Shown here piece after piece: positions 1 through 5,573 of a stretch of DNA of 5,573 nt (its first letter is position 1; every line of letters begins with the position of its first letter). Source of the stretch: Lachnospiraceae bacterium (lineage in GTDB: Bacteria; Bacillota; Clostridia; Lachnospirales; Lachnospiraceae); NCBI GenBank assembly GCA_031285465.1, contig JAITWD010000053.1:1-5573 (forward strand), written 5' to 3'. Under the pieces are notes generated by a model. That model was not told where the DNA came from, made no database searches, and saw nothing but the letters and a program-made list of their open reading frames with translations. Both the position numbers and the translations under genes were made by a program.

Positions 1-405
1 CGGATCAAAGAGCGACCGAAGAGCCTCTTCTTTTTTCGGATCGCTCATGCGGGCAAAATTATAGATACTGGTCTCCTCCAGCGAGGTCCCAAATCCCACG
101 ATGCTTTGATAGGTCCGGCTGGGATCAACCTGGATCACTGCTGACTCTTCTATGATCGTATTGTTGTAATCTTCCGCATAAAGGGCGGGTTGCTCAGCCA
201 ACTGATACTCCGGATCGAGATCGCTGTGGAACCATGCTTCATCACCCGGATTTTTTTCGGAACTAAACCAAACCTCCACCGCCACCGGATCGGTGATATT
301 CATTGCCTGTGTCGTTAATCCATTCATGGGAAAAGATGAGACTGCCAGCAACATGGTCAGAGTCAATGCCAATTTACGTGCCTTACCTGAAGGTCTTTTT
401 TTCAT
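1..405 (-). CDS. Secreted GH30-family glycoside hydrolase, N-terminal part (cut by left window edge)
   Basis: The reading frame is open from an ATG at 405 to the window edge, giving the first 135 residues and no stop. Residues 1-34 look like a Sec signal peptide: basic n-region (MKKRPSGKARK), hydrophobic core LALTLTMLLAV (12-22), and a plausible cleavage after TTQA (31-34). There is no lipobox cysteine. The mature part starts with a strand-rich stretch and then, at about 98-135, shows the GH30 N-terminal signature: TYQSIVGFGTSLEETS, with GFG at 104-106, followed by an LSPEK-like helix (MSDPKKEEALRSLFDP). This matches the 'GFGgalTdas...LFdp' block that opens the GH30 barrel. GH30 enzymes are retaining beta-glycosidases (glucosylceramidase, beta-1,6-glucanase, xylanase and others). 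The catalytic glutamates lie outside the window, so activity, subfamily and any C-terminal binding domains cannot be seen. It follows the GH13 gene by 27 bp and has its own AAAGGAG ribosome site, so it is the promoter-distal member seen here. The likely site of action is outside the cell. Confidence 0.8.
   Translation of the reverse strand, partial: MKKRPSGKARKLALTLTMLLAVSSFPMNGLTTQAMNITDPVAVEVWFSSEKNPGDEAWFHSDLDPEYQLAEQPALYAEDYNNTIIEESAVIQVDPSRTYQSIVGFGTSLEETSIYNFARMSDPKKEEALRSLFDP
304..405 (-). other. Predicted Sec signal peptide of the secreted GH30 protein
   Basis: This covers about residues 1-34. It has a basic n-region with seven Lys/Arg in the first 11 residues, a hydrophobic core at 12-22, and a polar c-region ending in T-Q-A. 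The cleavage position is a by-eye estimate. It is the only signal peptide at a visible N-terminus in the window; the start of the permease is out of view. Confidence 0.7.
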
Positions 406-413
406 GGATAGTT

Positions 414-420
414 CTCCTTT
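414..420 (-). promoter_or_regulatory. Ribosome binding site of secreted GH30 gene
   Basis: The minus strand reads AAAGGAG, 8 nt before the ATG at 405. It fixes the start of a gene whose end is out of view. Confidence 0.8.
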
Positions 421-432
421 CAAGAGGTATTT

Positions 433-2091
433 TTATTTCCATTGTTCATAATGTAGTACGATCGTTTCGTACGCCTGCAACTCTCCTTTCTTGTGGGTTT
501 TATAGTTAGAGATCATAACATATGCGCCATGATTTTCTAAATCGGCCATCCATTTGCAGGTCTGATGCTCCGCGGAAAAATTACAGAGTACGACCAACCG
601 CTCCTTTTTCCAATCACGGGCGTAGCACCATATCTGATCGGTGTTGCCGGGAAGAATACTGTATGTTCCGTAAACAATAATGTCATATTCACGCCGTAGT
701 GCAATAAGCTGCTTGTAGTAGCAAAAAACCGAATCCGGATCCTGTCTTTGTGCCTCGGCGTTGATACAGGCATAGTTGGGATTTAACGGAATCCACGCCG
801 ACCCGTTCGTAAAGCCCGCACTTGGTGTCGCATCCCATTGCATCGGCGTACGGGCGTTGTCCCTGCTTCTCATCCCAAGACAGCTAAGCATCATGTCCTT
901 GTCCATCATCCCGTTTTCCGTATATTCCTTATAGGCGTTAAGACTTTCAATATCCCGGTATTCCTCCAGTGAGTAAAAATACGCATTGGTCATGCCCAGT
1001 TCTTCACCTTGATAGATATAAGGCGTCCCCTTCAACATATGAAGGCAGGTCGCCAGCATCTTCGCGGACAATTCCCGGTATTCCGGCCGGTCGCAACCAA
1101 ACCGCGATACCGCACGTGGCTGGTCATGATTACTCCAATAAAGGCTGTTCCATGCAAAACCTTCCAGTCCTGTCTGCCATTTACTAAGCACCGCTCGCAA
1201 ATCGCCCAACCTAAAGCGTTCGGTCGTCCATTTTCCGCACATGCCCGAGCCAATTTCGACATGTTCAAATTCGAAGACCATACTAAGCTCCGATTGGTCT
1301 TCGTTGGCGTACTTTTTAGCTTCTTCGATCGTTACATCAGCGGTTTCCCCCACCGTCATCGCATCATAATGCGAAAGCACTTCGTGGTTCATTTCCCTTA
1401 GATATTCGTGCACCATCGGGCCGTTAGTTACGGCACCACCGGGGCCGCCGTCATTTAAAAGTGCCGGTAACGGCTTGGAGATCATACTGATCACGTCCAT
1501 CCGGAAACCATCAATTCCCTTATCCAGCCACCAGCGCATCATCCGGTAAATCGACCGGCGCAGTTCTTCATTCTCCCAATTAAGATCGGGCTGCTCTTTG
1601 GCGAAGAGATGTAAATAATACTGTTCGCTGGTCGCATCATACTCCCACGCCGATCCGGAAAAAACGCTTTTCAGTTGGTTGGGCGCACCCCCCTTACAGG
1701 CATCGCTCCAAATGTACCAGTCCCGTTTTGCACTGCCTTTTCCTTCGCGACTTTCAAGAAACCAGCCATGCTGGTCGGAGGTATGGTTGACCACCAAATC
1801 CATGACAATCCGTATCCCGCGCCGATGCGCCTCCGTAAGCATTCGGTCAAAATCGTCCATCGTACCAAACTCGGGCAAAATGCTCTGATAATCACTGATG
1901 TCATACCCGTTATCTACGCCGGGAGACTGATAAACCGGGCTAAGCCAAATAACATCGATCCCCAGCTCCTTTAAATAATCTAATCGGCGGGTAATCCCAG
2001 CGATATCCCCGATTCCATTTCCCGTAGTGTCCTGAAAACTGCGGGGATATATCTGATATACGACCGACCGTTGCCACCAATGCTGTTTCAT
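433..2091 (-). CDS. GH13 (subfamily 31-like) oligo-1,6-glucosidase / alpha-glucosidase
   Basis: A 552-residue cytoplasmic exo-glucosidase that should release glucose from the non-reducing end of isomalto-oligosaccharides. It is full length for the family (about 535-560 residues, as in Bacillus oligo-1,6-glucosidase and streptococcal DexB). The N-terminal motif WWQRSVVYQIYPRSF leads into the calcium-loop pattern DTTGNGIGD (D21, N25, D29). The conserved GH13 regions follow in order: MDLVVNH (97-103), GFRMDVIS with nucleophile D199, TVGET with acid/base E249, and SNHDQPR with transition-state stabiliser D323. QGEELGMTN (361-369) and RSRDNARTPMQWD (408-420) are typical of this subfamily, and a C-terminal beta domain closes the protein. 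The residue after the nucleophile is V200; valine here goes with alpha-1,6 preference in the isomaltase/maltase group, whereas Thr or Ala goes with alpha-1,4. There is no signal peptide. It starts 26 bp after the upstream GH30 stop with a near-perfect Shine-Dalgarno. Trehalose-6-phosphate hydrolase and sucrose-active relatives are less likely given V200 and the GH66 neighbour, but exact specificity is inference. Confidence 0.93.
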   Translation of the reverse strand: MKQHWWQRSVVYQIYPRSFQDTTGNGIGDIAGITRRLDYLKELGIDVIWLSPVYQSPGVDNGYDISDYQSILPEFGTMDDFDRMLTEAHRRGIRIVMDLVVNHTSDQHGWFLESREGKGSAKRDWYIWSDACKGGAPNQLKSVFSGSAWEYDATSEQYYLHLFAKEQPDLNWENEELRRSIYRMMRWWLDKGIDGFRMDVISMISKPLPALLNDGGPGGAVTNGPMVHEYLREMNHEVLSHYDAMTVGETADVTIEEAKKYANEDQSELSMVFEFEHVEIGSGMCGKWTTERFRLGDLRAVLSKWQTGLEGFAWNSLYWSNHDQPRAVSRFGCDRPEYRELSAKMLATCLHMLKGTPYIYQGEELGMTNAYFYSLEEYRDIESLNAYKEYTENGMMDKDMMLSCLGMRSRDNARTPMQWDATPSAGFTNGSAWIPLNPNYACINAEAQRQDPDSVFCYYKQLIALRREYDIIVYGTYSILPGNTDQIWCYARDWKKERLVVLCNFSAEHQTCKWMADLENHGAYVMISNYKTHKKGELQAYETIVLHYEQWK

Positions 2092-2099
2092 TTTCTCAG

Positions 2100-2107
2100 T
2101 CCTCCTA
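2100..2107 (-). promoter_or_regulatory. Ribosome binding site of GH13 gene
   Basis: The minus strand reads TAGGAGGA, with the AGGAGG core at 2101-2106 and 9 nt to the ATG at 2091. It is the strongest Shine-Dalgarno in the window and lies in the 26-bp gap after the GH30 stop. Confidence 0.85.
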
Positions 2108-2117
2108 CTCGATTTAA

Positions 2118-3473
2118 TCAGTGTCTCATTAGCTCTTCCGGTTCAAAAACCATCGTAACAAGGGAATCGGCAGGCAATATCAGACGAAAACGCCGCATCC
2201 CGATCTGCAGACTGATTTCCTGTTGCTCGTCCGGATTGGTAAAAATCAAGACACATGATTGGTCCGGGTTCCTAAATGCCGTATGATAAAGCGAAATTTT
2301 CCGGTTTGTATGGTGATATTGACCATTGGGACCGGTCGTAACAAGCTGTGAGGCACCCCGTTTTATAAAGGGACCAAAATGGGCGAAGGCATGGTACTGA
2401 CCGCTATACGTGACTGTATTGGTTTCCGAATGAATGGTAACAAGACCCGCGCAGCTAAACGAGCCGATATTGGGCCTACCCTTTTCGTCAAGGGCAAGGT
2501 TCCATCCCGTAATGGAGCTACACCAGTTGTTGAGGGCTTCGGTGAAGATCCGTCCCCAATAACACCAATCGGTTTCGTATTCATCGCCGAGATTAGGCCC
2601 GCCTTCGGTCCAGTGAATGGCGGTTCCAGGATGTGCCTCATGGAGAGCCGTCGCCATATCGGCCGTTCCTTCGTAATAATGAAACGCGACCCCATCCACC
2701 ACCGCCTTGGTCGCTTCATCGTCGAGCATCCATTTGGCGCGATTCCATTGGATAAAGTTGTGATCATGGATCCAAATCTCCGTATCCAACCCTTTTTCTC
2801 TAAGTATCGGGGCAAGGTGATCACGCACGATCCGCTGCTCAAATTCCGGATGAAGGTAGCACGCCGGCATACGACCGCATTGGTCGGTTTCCGGCTCATT
2901 TTGCGACGTTAATGCCCGCACATCAATGCCTTCTTTTTTATATTCCTCTAAGAAGCGGGTATAGTAGCGCGCAAAGACCTCAAGATACTCTTCACGAAGC
3001 CAGCCGCCGCACATCGAGCCGCCGGTCTTCATCCACCCCGGCGCGCTCCATACCGAAGAAAAATAGAAGAGCTCCGGACAAATGCGGTTGATCGCTCGTA
3101 GGATCGGCAGGATATGCTGTCGGTCGTGCTCGATGCTAAAACGAGTCAGTTCCATATCCCCTGCCAGATCATCATAATTATAAAGATCACAGGCGTAATC
3201 ACTGGCGCCCACTGAAAGGCGCGCAATACTTAGGCCCAGACCACCTTCACCAAAGATGCTGCCCAACAGCCTGGCGCGTTGATCTTCCTCTAACCCCGCC
3301 AACAAATGACAGGATGCGTCGGTCACAGCAATGCCAAAGCCTAACATGGTTTGTCTTGGCATATTAAGGCAAACGTTCACCTGTGGCAGACCACTATAAA
3401 ATGCCTCCTGAAAAACACTTCCTGTAACCGCTTTTTTCTTTCCGCTTTTATCGGTAATAAATACTTTAGGCAT
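2118..3473 (-). CDS. Cytoplasmic GH30-family beta-glycosidase (glucosylceramidase / beta-1,6-glucanase-like)
   Basis: A 451-residue GH30 enzyme with all expected blocks. GFGIAVTDAS (45-54) opens the barrel; GLGLSIARLSVGASDY (78-93) follows; SSVWSAPGWMKTGGSMCGGWL (139-159) is the GH30 'SpWSpPaWMK' block; TSQNEPE carries the acid/base E193; HWTEGGP carries the nucleophile E290. The 97-residue spacing of the two glutamates fits the family. The C-terminal 100 residues have the GH30 beta-sandwich pattern (GPFIKRGASQL, then strands to the end). The pattern resembles the glucosylceramidase and beta-1,6-glucanase subfamilies more than GH30 xylanases, but I cannot assign the substrate. The N-terminus (MPKVFITDKSGKKK) is hydrophilic, so the enzyme should be cytoplasmic, acting on an imported beta-linked oligosaccharide or glycoside. 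Start choice: an in-frame ATG exists at 3500, but the AGGAGAGGAG site sits just before the ATG at 3473, and the extra nine residues would lie wholly inside the GH66 gene. The start overlaps the GH66 end by 8 bp, suggesting translational coupling. Confidence 0.9.
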   Translation of the reverse strand: MPKVFITDKSGKKKAVTGSVFQEAFYSGLPQVNVCLNMPRQTMLGFGIAVTDASCHLLAGLEEDQRARLLGSIFGEGGLGLSIARLSVGASDYACDLYNYDDLAGDMELTRFSIEHDRQHILPILRAINRICPELFYFSSVWSAPGWMKTGGSMCGGWLREEYLEVFARYYTRFLEEYKKEGIDVRALTSQNEPETDQCGRMPACYLHPEFEQRIVRDHLAPILREKGLDTEIWIHDHNFIQWNRAKWMLDDEATKAVVDGVAFHYYEGTADMATALHEAHPGTAIHWTEGGPNLGDEYETDWCYWGRIFTEALNNWCSSITGWNLALDEKGRPNIGSFSCAGLVTIHSETNTVTYSGQYHAFAHFGPFIKRGASQLVTTGPNGQYHHTNRKISLYHTAFRNPDQSCVLIFTNPDEQQEISLQIGMRRFRLILPADSLVTMVFEPEELMRH

Positions 3474-5145
3474 CTGATCTCCTCTCCTGTTCATCGTCAA
3501 ATTCGAGTACCACCGTACTCCACAGCGTCACCGCTTCGAGCCGGCATGACAGAAATAGCCCTTGCTCCCGCTCGGCCAAAGAATAGGCTACTGGGACTGC
3601 AAAACCTTCGTTTTCATTTGGCGCAATTGAGAATACCCGACCGGGCTCACGCAGCACCGCAATTTCCAGTTCGATCGGACCGACCGGCGTTGGTTGCTTT
3701 TTGGGTGTATCCCAACGGTCATCATTGCCGTAAAGGTTGAGCAAAGAGATTACCTTTCGCTGCCTGCTCTCACGCGCGATCACATATAAGCGGCCGGCAA
3801 TCCCAAAAGCGGACACTTCGGCACCAGTGATCTTGTATTCGTAATTATCCCCTGACATATGCGTTTTGGAGACATTTATAAGTGAGCGATCATAAAATAT
3901 ATGACTGTGCTGAACCATGTAATCGCAATATCGCCGGATCAAGGTAACAAATTCCGGATTCATTTTTGTGTAGTCGACATAATAGGCCTGGGTTAAGATC
4001 GCATCGTACCCCCCCAGCGCAAGATGATACCCACCGTGTGAGACCACCGCCGCCATCACCAACAAAGCCGCCCATTGTGCCTCTTCCACCGGCCCTGTCA
4101 GATATGGACGGATGTATGCCGCCAGCACCACCGGTCTTTGCGGGGCAAACACCAACGCCTCTTCAATAATATTGCCCAGGTCAGCGAGGCGACTGTATGG
4201 TTCCCACACTTCAATATAGGTTGCATCCAGTGGCGAGCCGGCCGTATCTTTAACCGGCCAGTTGCCCACATGATTAAACACCAGGGTCGGATCAATACCT
4301 TCCGCTTCAAAATCTGCCCGCAATTCAGAGACAAACCCGCCAAACTCGTCCTGCAGATATTCCTCACGCTCTTCACCGTTATAATCGGTTTTCCCCCATT
4401 TGGGGCAACCATAGGTGTCGATGTGAATGCCATCAAAAGACAGCGCATTAACCGCGTTTAGATATTGCCCGGTGATATGCGCGCGCCATGGAATATCTTT
4501 TGCCATACTCATTATTTTTAGCTTCCCGATAAAATCATAGGCCTTTCCGGTACCGGAACATAACGCCCAGTCGGGGTGCCGCTCATAAAACGGCCAGCTT
4601 GCGGCATAGACCGCCCCATAAGCAATTGCCTTCATTCCATGTGCGTGACACCGTTTGATTTTTTCCTGTACCGCCTTCTTGCTAAGTGCTCTGCCCATAA
4701 GATCGGTAAAATGATCGGTTGGCGGAACTAATTCTTCATGGCGATACATCCAATCGTAAAACTGGACGTGGGTCATATGTAGTTTATTTAAACCGGTAAT
4801 ATCTTCGATTTTCTGTTCATCGGTGACGGCGAAGTCACTCACAAAGCCATAGCGAAAGGTGTTTTGTGACGAATCAACCACATCAAAGGCGGTATACAGC
4901 CGCTCGCCGGCAACCACCGCTTTTACCCCAAAGCCCTGCAGCCGCTCCTGATACACACCCAGCTCCACCACCGTTTCCATGCCGGTAGTGAACCCCTTAA
5001 CACACTGTACCTCTTTGCGGTCGCGATACACCGTCACACAATATTCCTCTGCTTCGGACGCTCCCTGCGCTTCCAGCAGTAGCGTAACCGGCTCACCCGA
5101 CCGGTACTGTGCCCTTTGCGGAAATAAATCATATTTCATATTCAT
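3466..5145 (-). CDS. GH66 dextranase-type endo-alpha-1,6-glucanase, no signal peptide
   Basis: A 559-residue GH66 protein. The family are retaining enzymes that cut internal alpha-1,6 bonds of dextran (dextranases) or form cyclic isomaltooligosaccharides (CITases). Residues 1 to about 95 look like the N-terminal beta-sandwich. The barrel begins at YGFVSDF (99-105) and continues with HVQFYDWMYRHE (126-137), MGRALSKKAVQEKI (150-163), AYGAVYAAS (175-183), HPDW (190-193), FDGIHIDTYG (237-246) and TYIEVWEP (309-316). By position, D243 is the likely nucleophile and E312 the acid/base; their 69-residue spacing is close to that of known dextranases (Streptococcus mutans D385/E453, Paenibacillus D340/E412, recalled from the literature). 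SHGGYHLALGG (369-379) matches the GH66 GGxHxxLG block, and about 440-559 form the C-terminal beta domain. It lacks a signal peptide, cell-wall anchor and the CBM35-type insertion of CITases, so it should act in the cytoplasm on imported oligosaccharides. It starts 12 bp after the permease stop. Exact activity (endo-dextranase, cyclodextran opening or transglycosylation) is not decided by sequence alone. Confidence 0.9.
   Translation of the reverse strand: MNMKYDLFPQRAQYRSGEPVTLLLEAQGASEAEEYCVTVYRDRKEVQCVKGFTTGMETVVELGVYQERLQGFGVKAVVAGERLYTAFDVVDSSQNTFRYGFVSDFAVTDEQKIEDITGLNKLHMTHVQFYDWMYRHEELVPPTDHFTDLMGRALSKKAVQEKIKRCHAHGMKAIAYGAVYAASWPFYERHPDWALCSGTGKAYDFIGKLKIMSMAKDIPWRAHITGQYLNAVNALSFDGIHIDTYGCPKWGKTDYNGEEREEYLQDEFGGFVSELRADFEAEGIDPTLVFNHVGNWPVKDTAGSPLDATYIEVWEPYSRLADLGNIIEEALVFAPQRPVVLAAYIRPYLTGPVEEAQWAALLVMAAVVSHGGYHLALGGYDAILTQAYYVDYTKMNPEFVTLIRRYCDYMVQHSHIFYDRSLINVSKTHMSGDNYEYKITGAEVSAFGIAGRLYVIARESRQRKVISLLNLYGNDDRWDTPKKQPTPVGPIELEIAVLREPGRVFSIAPNENEGFAVPVAYSLAEREQGLFLSCRLEAVTLWSTVVLEFDDEQERRSDA
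3478..3488 (-). promoter_or_regulatory. Ribosome binding site that decides the cytoplasmic GH30 start
   Basis: The minus strand reads AGGAGAGGAGA, inside the last codons of the GH66 gene. The GAGGAG core is 5 nt, and the AGGAGAGG core 7 nt, before the ATG at 3473. This favours that start over the in-frame ATG at 3500, which lies upstream of the site. Confidence 0.8.
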
Positions 5146-5152
5146 ACCTATA

Positions 5153-5159
5153 CCCCTTT
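5153..5159 (-). promoter_or_regulatory. Ribosome binding site of GH66 gene, overlapping the permease stop
   Basis: The minus strand reads AAAGGGG, 7 nt before the ATG at 5145. Its first As are shared with the TAA stop of the permease (5160-5158), an arrangement that favours re-initiation by ribosomes finishing the permease. The second in-frame ATG (5139) would be 13 nt away, so 5145 is preferred. Confidence 0.7.
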
Positions 5160-5573
5160 AACCTTTTACGGCTCCACTTGAGATGCCTTTTACATAATGC
5201 TTCTGAAACACAACGAACACAATGAAGGCCGGAATAAGTGCTACAAACGCACCACCCGCCATCAAAGACCATGAAGTGCTATACTGCTGCACAAACATCG
5301 AAATTGCCAACGGAACGGTATGCAGTTCCCGCTTTTGCAAGAAGAATACCGAGCGCCCATACTCATTCCAATAGTAGACGGTGTTAAGCAAAACAACCGT
5401 GACAGTAACCGGCTTTAGCATCGGAAAAAGAATCAGCCATAGAACGTTGAAGGAATTACATCCGTCAATGATGGCTCCTTCTTCCATGTCACGCGGCGTA
5501 TTTTTTATGAAACCGGTGTAGAGAAAAATCGCAAAGGGCAGACTGGAAGTTACACACAAGATCACAATCCCCC
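5158..5573 (-). CDS. Carbohydrate ABC transporter permease, MalG-type (CUT1), C-terminal part
   Basis: The last 137 residues of an inner-component permease; the frame stays open through the right window edge, so the true start is outside (a GTG at 5565 is internal). Counting from the first full codon visible, a membrane segment (1-22) leads to the EAA loop at 30-54 (EEGAIIDGCNSFN, then LFPMLKP), the cytoplasmic helix that contacts the ATPase subunit. Further membrane segments are about 55-67 and 103-122. W68-N69-E70, HTVPLAI (84-90) and the C-terminal pattern QKHYVKGISSGAVKG match the LacG/UgpE/MalG group, which forms a heterodimer with a MalF-type partner and takes sugar from a lipid-anchored binding protein. 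The family imports oligosaccharides; the substrate cannot be read from this subunit, but the downstream GH66 and GH13 genes point to isomalto-oligosaccharides. The binding protein and MalF-type genes are expected just beyond the edge; the ATPase is often encoded elsewhere in Bacillota. Confidence 0.92.
   Translation of the reverse strand, partial: GIVILCVTSSLPFAIFLYTGFIKNTPRDMEEGAIIDGCNSFNVLWLILFPMLKPVTVTVVLLNTVYYWNEYGRSVFFLQKRELHTVPLAISMFVQQYSTSWSLMAGGAFVALIPAFIVFVVFQKHYVKGISSGAVKG

Larger units (their letters stand above)
1..5573 (-). other. Single polycistronic operon for uptake and breakdown of glucosyl oligosaccharides
   Basis: Five consecutive minus-strand genes are separated by 12, -8, 26 and 27 bp, each visible start with its own ribosome site. 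The gaps are too short to hold a promoter plus terminator, and I see no hairpin followed by a T-run in them. The order is transporter, endo-enzyme, GH30, exo-glucosidase, secreted GH30. Co-transcription is inferred from spacing; the promoter and regulator are outside the window. Confidence 0.85.

Noticed and set aside
304..405. Lipoprotein signal for the secreted GH30 protein
   Set aside because: No cysteine occurs near the end of the hydrophobic core, so a signal peptidase II lipobox is absent; a type I signal fits better.
406..432. Possible terminator or internal promoter in the short gaps (406-432, 2092-2117, 5146-5157)
   Set aside because: The gaps hold ribosome sites and little else; no stem with a following T-run and no -35/-10 pair fits in 12-27 bp.
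1009..1401. 130-residue plus-strand open frame opposite the GH13 gene
   Set aside because: Antisense to the conserved middle of GH13, with no domain or ribosome-site support.
2363..2899. 178-residue minus-strand open frame in another frame of the GH30 gene
   Set aside because: It is contained in the GH30 gene, and its product is Arg/Pro-rich without recognisable domains, as expected of an out-of-frame reading. No frameshift is needed since GH30 is intact.
2379..2912. 177-residue plus-strand open frame opposite the cytoplasmic GH30 gene
   Set aside because: It lies wholly antisense to a complete GH30 gene with catalytic motifs, its product shows no family features, and no ribosome site is evident; it is a shadow of GH30 codon usage.
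3474..3500. Longer GH30 start (ATG at 3500) adding nine residues
   Set aside because: The Shine-Dalgarno lies between this ATG and the one at 3473, so it can serve only the latter; the extra residues are not part of any GH30 block.
4075..4461. 128-residue plus-strand open frame and an overlapping minus-strand 116-residue frame
   Set aside because: Both overlay the GH66 catalytic region, which is intact and motif-rich; they are shadow frames.

Overview
The window is a gap-free piece of one carbohydrate-utilisation operon, all of it transcribed on the minus strand (right to left in window coordinates). In transcription order it holds the C-terminal part of a sugar ABC-transporter permease (5573-5158), a GH66 dextranase-type enzyme without a signal peptide (5145-3466), a cytoplasmic GH30 glycosidase (3473-2118), a GH13 oligo-1,6-glucosidase-type alpha-glucosidase (2091-433), and the N-terminal 135 residues of a second GH30-like protein with a signal peptide (405-1). 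Intergenic gaps are 12, 26 and 27 bp, and one pair overlaps by 8 bp, so the genes are very probably co-transcribed. There is no stretch above 30 bp without a gene. I see no RNA gene, mobile element, CRISPR array, promoter or terminator; the promoter and the rest of the transporter should lie beyond the right edge, and the end of the operon beyond the left edge.

The window suggests a Gram-positive bacterium (Bacillota). Each visible start has a strong AGGAGG/AAAGGAG-type Shine-Dalgarno at 5-9 nt, the secreted protein has a long Lys/Arg-rich signal-peptide n-region, and the mix of CUT1 permease plus cytoplasmic glycosidases is typical of such bacteria. Base composition looks close to 50% GC by eye. 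I cannot place it in a genus; Paenibacillaceae-like and clostridial lineages both fit.

Working model (inference): the ABC importer brings in an oligosaccharide, the cytoplasmic GH66 enzyme cuts internal alpha-1,6-glucosidic bonds, and the GH13 enzyme trims the resulting isomalto-oligosaccharides to glucose. The two GH30 proteins do not fit a pure dextran pathway, since characterised GH30 enzymes act on beta-linked substrates. Either the natural substrate carries both alpha-1,6-glucosyl and beta-linked sugars, or the operon serves two substrates. This mixed-anomer pairing, and the cytoplasmic location of a normally secreted enzyme class, are the most interesting points here.
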